In this document: one piece after another, positions 1 to 9,924 of the stretch | Position numbering within the stretch: the first letter of the stretch is position 1 | Layout of the letters: each line of letters opens with the position of its first letter | Assembly (NCBI GenBank): GCA_938034905.1 | Contig: CALHLF010000005.1 | Coordinates: 1 to 46,953, forward strand | DNA: 46,953 nt | Reading direction: 5' to 3' | Origin: an uncultured bacterium | Lineage (GTDB): Bacteria > Dictyoglomota > Dictyoglomia > Dictyoglomales > Dictyoglomaceae | Notes under the pieces: model-generated | Seen by the model: the letters and a program-made list of their open reading frames with translations, nothing else | Databases searched by the model: none | What the model was told of the DNA's origin: nothing | Made by a program: the position numbers and the translations under genes

Positions 1-171
1 TGCAACAATATTTGGTCTATATCCCAATTCCTTTATGGCAGAAAGAACTCTTTTTTTAGTATCTTCTTCCACATGTCTTGTTTTATTTATGACATGAGAG
101 ACGGTGCTTACAGATACCCCTGCTAATCTTGCTACATCCCTCATCGTTGGTATCTTTAAATTTCTTCTCAA
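1..171 (-). CDS. LacI-family transcriptional regulator, N-terminal part only
   Basis: DNA-binding repressor; only the first 57 codons lie in the window and the sugar-binding domain is beyond the left edge. The visible protein has the LacI helix-turn-helix: [14 protein letters not shown], then the recognition helix [10 protein letters not shown], then [18 protein letters not shown] place the start at TTG (169-171) because a GAGGGG ribosome binding site lies 8 bases upstream. An internal ATG (142-144) has no such site and would cut into the domain. It is divergent from an ABC importer, and both promoters carry a TTGCGTAA palindrome just after the expected start of transcription, so it probably represses itself, the importer and the xylanase. 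Family assignment is firm; the inducer (probably a xylo-oligosaccharide) is inferred from the neighbours. Confidence 0.9.
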   Translation of the reverse strand, partial: MRRNLKIPTMRDVARLAGVSVSTVSHVINKTRHVEEDTKKRVLSAIKELGYRPNIVA

Positions 172-192
172 TTTTTTTACCCCTCAATTGAT

Positions 193-214
193 AAACCAAT
201 TACGCAACCGTTTA
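193..214. promoter_or_regulatory. LacI-type operator in the regulator's own promoter
   Basis: The core TTACGCAA (200-207) is an imperfect palindrome centred on CG, with A-rich and T-rich outer arms. It lies just downstream of the minus-strand -10 box, where a bound repressor would block transcription of the regulator. One half-site (CGGTTGCG when read on the minus strand) is identical to the one in the operator at 434-456. Confidence 0.7.
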
Positions 215-224
215 GTTTTAATAT

Positions 225-253
225 ACTATACCAAACTTTAGGTAAGTTGTAAA
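225..253 (-). promoter_or_regulatory. Promoter of the LacI-family regulator
   Basis: On the minus strand TTTACA (248-253) is followed by a 17-base spacer and TATAGT (225-230). Expected start of transcription is near 218, directly ahead of the operator at 193-214. The rest of the 343-base region between the regulator and the first permease shows only the divergent promoter and second operator; I see no gene in it. Confidence 0.75.
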
Positions 254-397
254 GGGGTTTTGAGTCTGACCTGTAATCACTTTTCTCTACAAGCTTAGAT
301 TTTTTGGAAGATCAGATTCAATAAGGTTTTATCCCAAAGGAGTTTTTTCCAAAAATGGAAATAATTATAGATCAGTTTTTCCCTTTTTCTCTTCCCC

Positions 398-426
398 TTT
401 ACATAGAAAGATTTATGTGGTAATAT
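398..426 (+). promoter_or_regulatory. Promoter of the first ABC importer operon
   Basis: TTTACA (398-403), 17-base spacer, TAATAT (421-426), with an extended TG two bases before the -10 box. Expected start of transcription is near 433, directly in front of the operator at 434-456. Confidence 0.75.
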
Positions 427-433
427 TAAATAC

Positions 434-456
434 AAATCGGTTGCGTAAATGATTTT
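434..456. promoter_or_regulatory. LacI-type operator of the ABC importer operon
   Basis: The core TTGCGTAA (441-448) is centred on CG. Counting outward from the centre, bases 2, 3 and 6 to 10 are symmetric, ending in AAA and TTT arms. It follows the -10 box closely, as in repressor roadblock sites. It is matched by sites at 193-214 and 6657-6677. Confidence 0.75.
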
Positions 457-514
457 GATTAAGGAGGAAAAAACACTAAATAAATATAAACAAAAATTGA
501 GGGGAGGATAAAAA

Positions 515-1498
515 GTGCTTCAATATATTCTCAGAAGACTTCTTTATATGATCCCTACCTTAATATTAATCTCTATTCTTGTTTTTGTAGTTATTCAGCT
601 TCCTCCAGGTGATTTTTTAACCTCATATATTGCCCAATTACAACAAAGTGGTGAATCTGTGGATTTAGAAACTATAGCAGCTTTAAAGGCAAGATATGGA
701 TTAGATAAACCTCTATGGCAACAATATTTTGTTTGGATTTGGAATATGCTTCATGGTGATTTTGGCCGTTCCCTTTTATGGAATAGGCCAGTAAAGGAAT
801 TAATAGGGGAAAGATTGGTATTGACCTTTGTTGTTTCCTTCTGCACTGTTATATTTATTTGGGTAGTATCCTTTATTATTGGAGTTTATGTTGCTACCCA
901 TCAATATTCCTTTGGAGACTATGTTGCTGCAATTTTAGGTTATCTTGGTCTTGCTACTCCAAACTTTATGCTTGCTTTAATTATTCTTTGGTTTGCATAT
1001 GCATATTTTGGACAAAATCTTTCGGGGCTTTTTTCTCCAGAATATTTAGAAGCCCCTTGGAGTTGGGCTAAATTTATAGACATGATGAAACACATATGGG
1101 TTCCTGTGATTATAGTGGGAACTAGTGGAACAGCAGGATTGATAAGAACCCTTAGAGCTAATCTTCTTGATGAATTAAATAAGCCCTATGTTCTAACCGC
1201 AAGAGCTAAGGGATTGCGAGAATGGAAGCTGATTTTTAAATACCCTTTAAGAATAGCTATGATACCCTTCATAAGTACTGTTGGATGGACCCTTCCCTTT
1301 TTAGTTTCTGGCGCTTTAATTAGTTCTATAGTGCTGAATTTACCCATAGTGGGACCTTTATATTTATCCGCTCTACAAAATCAAGACATGTATCTTGCAG
1401 GAAGTTTTCTTCTTTTCTTAAGTCTATTAACTCTTTTAGGCACTTTAATATCTGATATCTTGTTGGCATGGGTAGATCCCCGTATAAGGTTTGAATAA
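515..1498 (+). CDS. ABC importer permease, DppB/OppB type
   Basis: Inner-membrane subunit of a peptide/oligosaccharide-type ABC importer, 327 residues. It has the family layout: an N-terminal membrane helix (about residues 9-29), a long external loop, then a five-helix BPD_transp_1 domain. The EAA loop that docks on the ATPase is visible near residues 220-257 (PYVLTARAKGLREWKLIFKYPLR). It starts at GTG (515) behind GGGGAGG. It is first in a five-gene operon, and its stop overlaps the ribosome binding site of the next gene. In thermophiles such 'oligopeptide' transporters often import oligosaccharides. With a xylanase downstream under the same predicted repressor, xylo-oligosaccharide uptake is the likely role; this is inferred. 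Confidence 0.93.
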   Translation: MLQYILRRLLYMIPTLILISILVFVVIQLPPGDFLTSYIAQLQQSGESVDLETIAALKARYGLDKPLWQQYFVWIWNMLHGDFGRSLLWNRPVKELIGERLVLTFVVSFCTVIFIWVVSFIIGVYVATHQYSFGDYVAAILGYLGLATPNFMLALIILWFAYAYFGQNLSGLFSPEYLEAPWSWAKFIDMMKHIWVPVIIVGTSGTAGLIRTLRANLLDELNKPYVLTARAKGLREWKLIFKYPLRIAMIPFISTVGWTLPFLVSGALISSIVLNLPIVGPLYLSALQNQDMYLAGSFLLFLSLLTLLGTLISDILLAWVDPRIRFE

Positions 1499-1511
1499 GG
1501 AGGTAAAGGTT

Positions 1512-2645
1512 ATGGCAGAGCTAGAAAGAAATGAAGTTATGGAAGAAGTATTAATTGAAAAGGAAGAAGCAATATATTTGGCATCTCAGTGGAAGTTGAT
1601 GTGGTGGAAATTTAAGAGACACAAACTTGCAATTATAAGTGGTATAGTTTTATTAATCTTTTATTTTATTGCTATTTTTGCAGAGTTTGTAGCACCTAAT
1701 GATCCTTATAAATATGATGTAAGATACATTCTTGCTCCTCCCCAAAGAATAAGATTTATAGATGAGAAAGGTTTCCACTTAAGACCCTTCGTGTATGGTT
1801 ACAAATTAGAAATTGATCCTGTTACTCTTAGAAGAATATATATAGAAGATAAATCGAAGAAATATCCTATATACTTTTTCGTGAGAGGGACAGAATATAA
1901 GTTATGGGGATTATTTAAAACAAATATTCATCTTTTTGGAGTTAAAGAAGGACATCTATTTTTATTTGGGACAGACTCTATGGGAAGAGATCTATTTTCA
2001 AGACTTATATATGGAACAAGGATCTCTACAACTGTAGGTTTAGTAGGGGTATTTTTAAGCTTTATTTTTGGAATAATAATTGGGGGAATTTCTGGATATT
2101 TTGGGGGAGCCATAGACAATATAATTCAGCGTATAATTGAGGTAATAATGAGTGTTCCAACCTTACCTTTATGGATGGCACTTTCTGCTGCTGTTCCTCC
2201 CAATTGGTCTCCTGTAAAAGTTTACTTTGCTATCACAATAATTCTTTCCTTTATTGGATGGACAAATTTGGCTAGGGTAGTTAGAAGTAAATTTTTATCT
2301 TTGAGAGAAGAGGATTTTGTAACTGCAGCAAGACTTGCAGGAGCCAGCGAAGCTCGTGTCATTTTTAGACATATGCTTCCCTCCTTCTTAAGTCATATAA
2401 TTGCATCGATAACTTTAGCTATTCCAGATATGATTATTGGTGAAACTTCATTAAGCTTTTTAGGTTTGGGAATAAGACCTCCTGCTATAAGTTGGGGTGT
2501 ATTAATACAGGATGCCCAAAACTTTAGAACTGTTGCCCTTTCTCCTTGGCTATTAATTCCTGTTCTTTTTGTTGTTATAGTTGTACTTGCCTTTAATTTT
2601 GTGGGAGATGGGCTGAGAGATGCTGCAGATCCCTATGCAAGATAA
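1512..2645 (+). CDS. ABC importer permease, DppC/OppC type, with a long external loop
   Basis: Second membrane subunit of the importer, 377 residues. I chose ATG at 1512 because AAGGAGG (1497-1503) lies 8 bases upstream. An in-frame TTG at 1491 lies inside the previous gene and ahead of this ribosome binding site. After a cytoplasmic tail and one helix (near residues 37-55) there is an external loop of more than 100 residues before the conserved FGTDSMGRDLFSRLIYGTR segment, clearly longer than in ordinary DppC proteins. The EAA loop (EDFVTAARLAGASEARVIF) follows in the C-terminal half. The extra loop may contact the equally large binding protein encoded at 4691-6604. Confidence 0.93.
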   Translation: MAELERNEVMEEVLIEKEEAIYLASQWKLMWWKFKRHKLAIISGIVLLIFYFIAIFAEFVAPNDPYKYDVRYILAPPQRIRFIDEKGFHLRPFVYGYKLEIDPVTLRRIYIEDKSKKYPIYFFVRGTEYKLWGLFKTNIHLFGVKEGHLFLFGTDSMGRDLFSRLIYGTRISTTVGLVGVFLSFIFGIIIGGISGYFGGAIDNIIQRIIEVIMSVPTLPLWMALSAAVPPNWSPVKVYFAITIILSFIGWTNLARVVRSKFLSLREEDFVTAARLAGASEARVIFRHMLPSFLSHIIASITLAIPDMIIGETSLSFLGLGIRPPAISWGVLIQDAQNFRTVALSPWLLIPVLFVVIVVLAFNFVGDGLRDAADPYAR

Positions 2646-2657
2646 GGAGGGCAAAAA

Positions 2658-3647
2658 ATGGAAAAGTTATTGGAAATAAAAAATCTTAAAACCTATTTTG
2701 TATTAGAGGAAGGGATAGTAAGAGCAGTTGATGGAATAAGCTTTGAGGTTAAGAGGGGAAAGACCTTAGGAGTTGTTGGAGAATCAGGATGCGGGAAAAG
2801 TGTTACTGCTTTATCCATACTGAGATTAACAGGAGGGAAAAGTAAAATCGAGGGAAATATTCTTTTTTATAAAGATGAGAATGGGACTGAGGTAATTGAT
2901 TTAGTAAAACTTGATCCAAGGGGTCGTGAAATGAGGAGTATAAGGGGAAAGGAAATAGCAATGATATTTCAGGAGCCTATGACCTCCTTTTCTCCAGTAT
3001 ATACCATCGGGAATCAAATTATTGAAGCGATAATTCTTCATCAAAAGATGGATAAGAAAAAAGCAAGGGAATCTGCAATAGAACTTCTTAGAGTTGCGGG
3101 AATTCCAAAACCAGAGATAAGAATTGATGAGTATCCTCATCAATTATCAGGTGGTATGTTACAGAGAGCTATGATTGCCATGGCTCTTTCTTGTAGACCA
3201 TCCCTTTTAATAGCAGATGAGCCTACTACAAACTTAGATGTGACAATACAGGCTCAAATTCTTGAACTTATAAAGGAGTTGCAAAAACTTTTTGGTATGG
3301 CAGTAATGATTATAACTCATAACTTAGGTGTAATAGCAGAGATGGCAGAGGAAGTAATAGTAATGTATTTGGGAAAAATTGTTGAGAGTGCAAAGGTGGA
3401 GGATTTATTTTATGATCCATTACATCCATATACCCAAGCATTATTAGAATCCATTCCCAAAATGGGAAAAAAGACAAAGGAAAGATTGAAGGCGATAAAA
3501 GGTATAATTCCAGACCCATATAATCTTCCTTCTGGATGTACCTTTCACCCAAGATGTTCCAGATATGTAAGAGGTCTATGTGATAAAGAGGTACCAGATT
3601 TAAAGGAAGTAAAGCCAGGGCATAAAGTGAGTTGCTTACTATATTGA
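2658..3647 (+). CDS. ABC importer ATPase, DppD/OppD type
   Basis: Cytoplasmic ATPase that powers the importer, 329 residues. Walker A GESGCGKS is at residues 41-48, the signature LSGGMLQR near 163, Walker [13 protein letters not shown] near 183 and the switch His in IITHNLG. The C-terminal oligopeptide/dipeptide extension with SGCTFHPRC is present, including the Cys-containing motif typical of the OppD/OppF group. The signature has ML where GQRQR is usual, which is common in DppD. GGAGG lies ahead of the ATG and the gene follows the permease by 12 bases. Confidence 0.94.
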   Translation: MEKLLEIKNLKTYFVLEEGIVRAVDGISFEVKRGKTLGVVGESGCGKSVTALSILRLTGGKSKIEGNILFYKDENGTEVIDLVKLDPRGREMRSIRGKEIAMIFQEPMTSFSPVYTIGNQIIEAIILHQKMDKKKARESAIELLRVAGIPKPEIRIDEYPHQLSGGMLQRAMIAMALSCRPSLLIADEPTTNLDVTIQAQILELIKELQKLFGMAVMIITHNLGVIAEMAEEVIVMYLGKIVESAKVEDLFYDPLHPYTQALLESIPKMGKKTKERLKAIKGIIPDPYNLPSGCTFHPRCSRYVRGLCDKEVPDLKEVKPGHKVSCLLY

Positions 3648-3660
3648 GAGGTGTAGAAAG

Positions 3661-4674
3661 ATGGAAAGATCTATATTATTAGAGGTGAAGAATTTAAAGA
3701 AATACTTTCCAATAACTAAAGGATTTTTCAAGAGGGAGATAGGTCAAGTAAAGGCAGTAGATGGGATAAGTTTTTTCATAAAAGAAGGAGAGACCCTTGG
3801 ACTTGTTGGGGAGTCAGGATGTGGGAAGACCACAACAGGAAAAACAATTTTAAGGGCATATGATCCCACGGATGGAGATATTATTCTTAACTTAGATGGG
3901 GTAGCGATAAATGTAGCGAAATTAAGGAAGGAAGAGTTGAAAGAAGTAAGGAGATACATGCAAATGGTATTTCAGGACCCATATTCTTCATTAAATCCCA
4001 GGATGACAGTAAGGGAGATAATAGGTGAACCATTATTGGTGAATGGGATAGCAAAGGGGAAGGAGCTTGATGATAGGGTAGCAGACTTAATGAGGAAGGT
4101 AGGATTAAGACCTGAATATATGAGGAGATATCCCCATGCCTTTTCAGGAGGTCAAAGGCAAAGGATAAGTATAGCGAGGGCATTAGCATTGAATCCTAAG
4201 CTTGTAGTGTGTGATGAGCCAGTATCTGCATTAGATGTATCCATACAGGCACAGGTATTAAACTTATTAAAAGATCTACAAGAGGAGTTTCAATTAACAT
4301 ACCTATTCATATCCCATGATTTAGGGGTAGTGGAGTACATATGTGATAGGGTAGCGATAATGTATGTAGGTAAGATAGTGGAGCTTGCGAAGACAGAGGA
4401 GATATTCGAGAATCCAAAGCATCCATACACAGAGGCATTATTATCAGCGGTACCGAAGCCAGATCCGAAGTATAAGATAAGGAGGATACTATTGAGAGGG
4501 GATGTACCCGACGCGTCAAATCCGCCATCAGGATGTTATTTCCATCCCAGATGCAACTATGCAAAAGAGATATGTAAGGAGGTGATGCCAAATTTAGAGG
4601 ACATAGGAGGGAAACATTATGTAGCGTGTCATTTTTCCAAAGAGTTAAGTTTGAGAGGGGTATTAAGTATATAG
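3661..4674 (+). CDS. ABC importer ATPase, DppF/OppF type
   Basis: Partner ATPase of the preceding gene, 337 residues. Walker A GESGCGKT is at residues 50-57, signature FSGGQRQR near 162, Walker [13 protein letters not shown] near 184, and the C-terminal SGCYFHPRC motif is present. The gene follows DppD by 13 bases. Its second half uses GCG for Ala and CCG for Pro more freely than its neighbours, for example in the [10 protein letters not shown] and DASNPPSG segments. This is described as a separate finding. Confidence 0.94.
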   Translation: MERSILLEVKNLKKYFPITKGFFKREIGQVKAVDGISFFIKEGETLGLVGESGCGKTTTGKTILRAYDPTDGDIILNLDGVAINVAKLRKEELKEVRRYMQMVFQDPYSSLNPRMTVREIIGEPLLVNGIAKGKELDDRVADLMRKVGLRPEYMRRYPHAFSGGQRQRISIARALALNPKLVVCDEPVSALDVSIQAQVLNLLKDLQEEFQLTYLFISHDLGVVEYICDRVAIMYVGKIVELAKTEEIFENPKHPYTEALLSAVPKPDPKYKIRRILLRGDVPDASNPPSGCYFHPRCNYAKEICKEVMPNLEDIGGKHYVACHFSKELSLRGVLSI

Positions 4675-4690
4675 AAAAGGGGGAGAAAAT

Positions 4691-6604
4691 ATGAAGGTTT
4701 TGAGATTTCTCTTAATTTTCCTTTTATTAAGTGTATTAATAGTAAGTGAAGTAGCGATAGGACAAAAGAGATACAAAGAGGCACCAATGCTTACAGAATT
4801 AGTTAAGGCTGGAAAGCTTCCTCCTGTAGAGCAGAGATTGCCTAAGAATCCTATAGTTGTGAAACCTATGGAAAAGGTTGGAAAATATGGGGGAACTTGG
4901 AGAAGAGCTTGGCTTGGTGCTGGAGATAGATGGGGAATTGCAAAATTGTGTTATGATGCTAATAACCTTTTCCGTTGGAGTAGAGATGTAAAACCTACAC
5001 CATGGCTTGTGGATAAATATGCAGTATCTCCTGATGGAAGAGTTTATACTTTCCATCTTAGAGAGGGATTAAAATGGTCCGATGGTACACCTCTTACCAC
5101 TGATGATGTAATGTTCTGGTACGAGGATATTATTTTGAACGAGGAACTAACTCCAACATATCCTGCTGCTCTTCTCTCTGGAGGGGAGAAAGCAAAATTT
5201 GAGAAAATTGATACCTACACCTTTAGAATTACCTTTAAAAATCCAGCTCCATTATTTATTTATAACTTTGCAGCACAAGGATGGTTTATAGATCACCGTT
5301 TTGGTTCCCTTGGATATTATGCTCCTAAACATTATCTGAAGCAGTTCCATCCTAAGTATACTCCTAAGGAACAGTTGGAGGCTATGGCAAAGAAAGAAGG
5401 ATTTTCAAAGTGGTATGAATTATTCCAATTTAAGATTGATTATATTCAAAATCCAGAACTTCCCACAATGTCACCGTGGAAAGTGGTAAGTAAAAGTCCC
5501 AATGAACCTGTCTACATAATGGAACGAAATCCCTATTATCCAGTGGTAGATACAGAGGGGAATCAATTACCCTATATTGATAGAGTTGTTCACTACTTGG
5601 TAAGTGATGCAGAAATGATCAATATGAAGGCAATAGCAGGAGAAATAGATATGCAGACAAGGCATATTAGACTTCCTAATTATACATTATTCATGCAAAA
5701 TAAAGACAAGGGTGGATATAGGGTATTGAGATGGGGTTCTGGGGTAGGAGCAGATCCCGCTCTTTATCTTAACCAGAATGTTAAAGATCCTGTAAAGAGA
5801 AAATTATTCCAGGATATAAGATTTAGGCAAGCTTTATCTTTAGCAATAAATAGGGACGAAATAAACAAGATGCTTTACTTTGGATTAGGAACCCCAATGC
5901 AGGCAGCAATACCAAAGGGTGGAGCATATTACGACTCAGTATGGGAAAAAACTTATTCTCAATATGATCCAGCAAGAGCTAAAAGAATCTTAGATGCTAT
6001 GGGATTGAAAGTTGGAAAGGATAGATATAGGATTGGACCCGATGGAAAGACTATAGAATTAATTATTGATTTCACAACATATCCAGGAAATGCTAATATG
6101 CAATGTATGGAGTTAATTAAGAGCTATTGGGAAGCTATTGGGATAAAGACCATTGTGAGGCAAATCGAAAGGAGTCTATATACCACCAATTGTAATTCTG
6201 GTGATATTGAAATTGGAGTATGGACCATGGATCGTTGCTCTAACTTTGTTTTAAGTCCTGGAAGAATTCTTGGAACAATAACTGATGGGCCATGGGCACC
6301 GTTATATGCTCAATGGTATTCCACAAAGGGAGCATCAGGAGAGGAGCCTACTGGAGATATTAGAAGGATATATGATCTTTGGGACGAGGTAAATAGAACT
6401 ATAGATGCAAAGCAAAGAGATAAACTTATTAGAGAAATTGTTGCTCTACATAGGAAAAATATCTGGATTATTGGGACCGTAGGAGCCCCACCTCAGTTAG
6501 TTATTGTAAAGAATAATATGAAAAATGTACCTGAGTATGCAATTTGGGATGATCCATTAAGATCTCCATTAATCTCCTATCCAGAACAGTTCTATTTCGA
6601 ATAA
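4691..6604 (+). CDS. ABC importer substrate-binding protein (SBP_bac_5 family)
   Basis: Extracytoplasmic solute receptor for the importer, 637 residues, larger than usual for the family. It has a hydrophobic signal peptide (about residues 4-23, ending near EVAIGQ) with no lipobox cysteine. The YGGTWRRAW segment, the DGRVYTFHLREGLKWSDG segment and RQALSLAINRDEI mark it as family 5 (DppA/OppA). Related proteins in Thermotoga bind xylo-, gluco- or manno-oligosaccharides rather than peptides. The predicted co-regulation with a xylanase supports a xylo-oligosaccharide ligand here, but the sequence alone does not show the ligand. It ends the operon, just before a strong terminator. Confidence 0.92.
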   Translation: MKVLRFLLIFLLLSVLIVSEVAIGQKRYKEAPMLTELVKAGKLPPVEQRLPKNPIVVKPMEKVGKYGGTWRRAWLGAGDRWGIAKLCYDANNLFRWSRDVKPTPWLVDKYAVSPDGRVYTFHLREGLKWSDGTPLTTDDVMFWYEDIILNEELTPTYPAALLSGGEKAKFEKIDTYTFRITFKNPAPLFIYNFAAQGWFIDHRFGSLGYYAPKHYLKQFHPKYTPKEQLEAMAKKEGFSKWYELFQFKIDYIQNPELPTMSPWKVVSKSPNEPVYIMERNPYYPVVDTEGNQLPYIDRVVHYLVSDAEMINMKAIAGEIDMQTRHIRLPNYTLFMQNKDKGGYRVLRWGSGVGADPALYLNQNVKDPVKRKLFQDIRFRQALSLAINRDEINKMLYFGLGTPMQAAIPKGGAYYDSVWEKTYSQYDPARAKRILDAMGLKVGKDRYRIGPDGKTIELIIDFTTYPGNANMQCMELIKSYWEAIGIKTIVRQIERSLYTTNCNSGDIEIGVWTMDRCSNFVLSPGRILGTITDGPWAPLYAQWYSTKGASGEEPTGDIRRIYDLWDEVNRTIDAKQRDKLIREIVALHRKNIWIIGTVGAPPQLVIVKNNMKNVPEYAIWDDPLRSPLISYPEQFYFE

Positions 6605-6615
6605 ACCCGATTATT

Positions 6616-6643
6616 GGAGATCCCAAACTGGGATCTCCTTTTT
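6616..6643 (+). terminator. Rho-independent terminator of the first ABC operon
   Basis: Perfect 10-bp stem GGAGATCCCA / TGGGATCTCC with a 3-base loop, followed by TTTTT. It lies 11 bases after the binding-protein stop codon. Confidence 0.93.
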
Positions 6644-6656
6644 AAAAAATTATTTC

Positions 6657-6677
6657 AAAACATTTGCGCAATGCTTT
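6657..6677. promoter_or_regulatory. LacI-type operator at the xylanase promoter
   Basis: The core TTGCGCAA (6664-6671) is a perfect 8-bp palindrome with AAA and TTT arms at the same outer spacing as in the two operators near the regulator. It is 39 bases upstream of the xylanase start codon. Confidence 0.72.
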
Positions 6678-6690
6678 AGAGAATTAAAAT
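6663..6690 (+). promoter_or_regulatory. Probable xylanase promoter
   Basis: TTTGCG (6663-6668), 16-base spacer, TAAAAT (6685-6690). The -35 is weak and is buried in the operator, consistent with repression by occlusion. Confidence 0.5.
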
Positions 6691-6709
6691 AAATAAGGAG
6701 GGGTTTTAA

Positions 6710-9700
6710 ATGTATAAAAAATTTTTAATTCTCACTTTAGTTTTTCTTCTTTTAAGTATACTGTCAATTTCTGCTTCTGATCCTTTAGATTTTTCTGCAA
6801 TTTTGAGTTTTGAGAATGGCTCCTTGGATAATTTTACTCCTCTTGGAGAAAAAGTTAAGATTTTGAGTGTTAAAGATGTGGCTTTTGATGGGAAATATTC
6901 TCTTAAGGTTGAAAATAGAGCCTCTACATGGGATGGATGCGAAGTAGATTTTACAGGAAATTTAGTCTCAGATATTCCATATCAAGTTTCTGCAATGGTA
7001 TATCATACTGGAAAATCTCCTCAACCTTTTCAAATTATTGCATGTGTTAAAGATCTAATGGGAGAAAGATTTGAATTTGTAGGAGAAGCAATCGTAATGC
7101 CAAAGACATGGAAAAAAGTCTCAGGGGAATTTAAACTTTCCTATTATGTTTTATTGACTAAAGCTTCCTTTTTTATTGTATCTCCAAATGAGATAGGATT
7201 TGATTATTATGTAGATAAATTTCAAGTATTAGGTCCCAACAAGGTAGAAGTTCCAGGTCTTCTTGTAAATTCCACCTTTGAATCAGGAACTCCTGAAGGA
7301 TGGGAGCCTCGTGGAGATAAAGTTGAGATTCTTTCATCGAAAGAAGTTGCCCATAGTGGAGATTATTCTTTATTCACAAAGGGTAGATCAAAGGGTTGGC
7401 ATGGAGCTCAATTGAATGTATCAAAGAAACTTCAACCTGGAAGAACCTATAGTATTTCTGTATGGGTATATCAAAAGTCAGGATCTGACCAAAAAATAAC
7501 CCTTACTATGGAGAGAAAATATAATGTTGATGCAGATACAAGGTATGATACTATTGTTTGGCAGAAAAATGTTCCCAATAATACTTGGGTAGAGCTTACA
7601 GGTTCATATAGTGTTCCTACTGGTGTAAATATTGAAAAATTACTTTTATACGTGGAATCACCAAATGCTACTTTAGAGTTCTTTATCGACGATATAAAGA
7701 TTGTGGATAAAAGGGCTACAGCTGCAAATCCAGAACCAGAAATTCCTTCTCTTTATTCCTTATACGAGGAATATTTTAGTATAGGAACTGCTATTCCCTA
7801 CTCAGTTTTAACCAACCCCACAGAAGCAAGTATGGTAGCAAAACATTTTAATAGTATTACACCAGAAAATGAGATGAAACCTGATGCAATTCAACCAAGG
7901 GAAGGAGAATTTAATTTTACAAAGGCTGATGCTTATGTAAAATTTGCTGAAGAAAAAAATATAAAGGTTCGAGGGCATACCTTAGTATGGCATCAACAGA
8001 CACCTTCATGGTTCTTTATGGATAAAGAGGGGAAGCCTGTATCTAAGGAGGTTCTCTTACAACGGCTTGAAAAGCATATTAAAACTCTTGTGGGAAGGTA
8101 TAAAGGAAAGATTTATGCTTGGGATGTTGTAAATGAAGCAATAGATCCTTCTCAGCCAGATGGATATAGAAGAAGTAAATGGTATGAAATAATTGGACCT
8201 GAATATATAGAAAAAGCCTTTATTTGGGCCCACGAGGCAGATCCAAATGCAAAACTCTTTTACAATGATTATAATACTGAAGATATTAGGAAGAGGGAGC
8301 TAATTTATAAGTTAGTAAAGAGTTTAAAGGAAAAGGGAATTCCTATTCATGGAATTGGAATACAAGGACATATAAATATTAGCTGGCCAAAAGTTTCTGA
8401 AATGGAAAATACTATTCAGCTATTTAGTACAATTCCTGGAATTGAGATTCATATTACAGAGCTTGATATGAGTGTTTATACTGAACCTGGGGTTGAATAT
8501 CTAAAACCACCAAGAAATCTAATGATTAGCCAAGCATATAGATATAAAGCAATATTTGATATGCTTAAGAAGTATAAGAATATAGTTACAAATGTAACCT
8601 TCTGGGGATTAAAGGATGATTATTCTTGGCTTACTGTAAATAGGGGTAGAAATGATTATCCTCTTCTTTTTGATAAAGATTACCAGGCAAAATTAGCATA
8701 TTGGGCTTTAGTAGAGCCAAAGGTATTACCACCTTTAACCCAACAGGGATCTATTGTGAAGGGAACGGCAGTAGTAGATGGAAAAGAAGATGAAGCATAT
8801 AATATTTCCAAACCTATTGTAATAACCTCCGAAGGAAAGGGTATTGCTTCAGTTAAGACTCTTTGGGGACCAAGAAGTATATTTATCTTTACAGAGATAT
8901 ATGATACCTCAAAGGATGCTAATGACAGTTTTACAGTATTTTTTGATCAAAATAATGCAAAATCGCCTTATCTCCAAATTGATGATATCTATTTAACAGT
9001 TAACCGAGATGGAAAATTTGAAAGTAATTTTGCTCCAGCAGTAAAAGGAGTTGCTATAAAGGAAATTGAGAAGGGATATATAGTTGAGGCAGAAGTTGTA
9101 ATTTTTGGAACAACTCTTGAGAGGGGTAAAAAGATAGGGATAGATTTTGCAATAAAAGATCAGGATAAAATTGTAAGCTGGAGTGATACCTCTAACCAAC
9201 AAAGGTCCCACACTGTAAGATATGGAACCTGTGAACTTGAAGAGGCAGGAAAACTTGCTGTTGCAAAGAAGGGGACTCCCATAATAGATGGAGATATGGA
9301 TGATATATGGAGAAATACTCCGGAATATGTGACAGATAGTTATGTACAAGGGGAAAAGGGGAAAGTTGCCTATGCAAAATTTAGAGTATTATGGGATGAA
9401 ACAAGTATTTATGTATATGCAGAGGTATATGACTCACTGCTAAATAAAGCTAATGCTAATCCATGGGAGCAAGATTCTCTTGAAATATTTATTGATGAGG
9501 ATAATTCAAAGAGATTGTCTTACGATTCCAATGATGCTCAATATAGAGTAAATTTTGATAACATGCAAACTTTTGGAACTAACGCATCTTCTGATCGTTT
9601 TGAAACTGCAACAAAGAAGACAGATTTTGGATATATTGTAGAAGCGAAAGTTAAGATGAAAGAAGTAAAATTAGAGGCAGGAAAGGTTATAGGATTTGAT

Positions 9701-9820
9701 ATACAGATCAATGATGCTGATGCTTCAGGTTCAAGGGTTGGAATAATTGCTTGGAATGAAATGGAGAATATCAATTGGCAGAACCCATCAAGCTTTGGAA
9801 ATCTAAGGTTAGAACAATAA
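6710..9820 (+). CDS. xynA: Secreted modular endo-1,4-beta-xylanase, CBM22-CBM22-GH10-CBM9-CBM9
   Basis: Hydrolyses internal beta-1,4 bonds of xylan outside the cell; 1036 residues. A signal peptide spans about residues 1-22 (cleavage near SISAS). Two CBM22-like modules follow, each opening with a sequence of the type 'FE.G..' (about residues 33-180 and 184-335). The GH10 barrel spans about 345-675. Its acid/base is Glu476 in DVVNEA and its nucleophile Glu584 in [16 protein letters not shown] and GHTLVWHQQ are also typical. Two CBM9-like modules end the protein (about 690-860 and 870-1036). This matches the known layout of Thermotoga XynA. No S-layer anchor is seen. GGAGGGG precedes the ATG. 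It is a single-gene unit between two terminators. Confidence 0.95.
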   Translation: MYKKFLILTLVFLLLSILSISASDPLDFSAILSFENGSLDNFTPLGEKVKILSVKDVAFDGKYSLKVENRASTWDGCEVDFTGNLVSDIPYQVSAMVYHTGKSPQPFQIIACVKDLMGERFEFVGEAIVMPKTWKKVSGEFKLSYYVLLTKASFFIVSPNEIGFDYYVDKFQVLGPNKVEVPGLLVNSTFESGTPEGWEPRGDKVEILSSKEVAHSGDYSLFTKGRSKGWHGAQLNVSKKLQPGRTYSISVWVYQKSGSDQKITLTMERKYNVDADTRYDTIVWQKNVPNNTWVELTGSYSVPTGVNIEKLLLYVESPNATLEFFIDDIKIVDKRATAANPEPEIPSLYSLYEEYFSIGTAIPYSVLTNPTEASMVAKHFNSITPENEMKPDAIQPREGEFNFTKADAYVKFAEEKNIKVRGHTLVWHQQTPSWFFMDKEGKPVSKEVLLQRLEKHIKTLVGRYKGKIYAWDVVNEAIDPSQPDGYRRSKWYEIIGPEYIEKAFIWAHEADPNAKLFYNDYNTEDIRKRELIYKLVKSLKEKGIPIHGIGIQGHINISWPKVSEMENTIQLFSTIPGIEIHITELDMSVYTEPGVEYLKPPRNLMISQAYRYKAIFDMLKKYKNIVTNVTFWGLKDDYSWLTVNRGRNDYPLLFDKDYQAKLAYWALVEPKVLPPLTQQGSIVKGTAVVDGKEDEAYNISKPIVITSEGKGIASVKTLWGPRSIFIFTEIYDTSKDANDSFTVFFDQNNAKSPYLQIDDIYLTVNRDGKFESNFAPAVKGVAIKEIEKGYIVEAEVVIFGTTLERGKKIGIDFAIKDQDKIVSWSDTSNQQRSHTVRYGTCELEEAGKLAVAKKGTPIIDGDMDDIWRNTPEYVTDSYVQGEKGKVAYAKFRVLWDETSIYVYAEVYDSLLNKANANPWEQDSLEIFIDEDNSKRLSYDSNDAQYRVNFDNMQTFGTNASSDRFETATKKTDFGYIVEAKVKMKEVKLEAGKVIGFDIQINDADASGSRVGIIAWNEMENINWQNPSSFGNLRLEQ

Positions 9821-9834
9821 ATTAATATATACCT

Positions 9835-9871
9835 AAGCCCCCTGAAATTCTTCAGGGGGCTTTATTTTTTT
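9835..9871 (+). terminator. Rho-independent terminator of the xylanase gene
   Basis: Perfect 12-bp stem AAGCCCCCTGAA / TTCAGGGGGCTT, 4-base loop, then a T-rich tract. It lies 15 bases after the stop codon. Confidence 0.94.
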
Positions 9872-9888
9872 ATATAAAAATATATAAT
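9861..9888 (+). promoter_or_regulatory. Probable promoter of the ABC exporter pair
   Basis: A good -10 box TATAAT (9883-9888) with a weak -35 TTTATT (9861-9866), 16-base spacer. The -35 overlaps the T tract of the xylanase terminator. Confidence 0.45.
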
Positions 9889-9924
9889 TAAATGTTTCTA
9901 AGAAATAAATTTAAAGGTGAATTT

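Noticed and set aside
343-423. A 22-codon frame (starts MEIIIDQFF) upstream of the first permease
   Set aside because: The possible ribosome binding site is too far from its ATG, and the frame runs across the -35 and into the promoter of the operon.
1491-1511. TTG start for the second permease, extending it by 7 residues
   Set aside because: The extension overlaps the previous stop and contains the AAGGAGG site that serves the ATG at 1512.
3310-4591. Long minus-strand frames opposite the two ATPase genes
   Set aside because: They have no ribosome binding sites, no recognisable domains and a composition that mirrors the strongly supported plus-strand genes.
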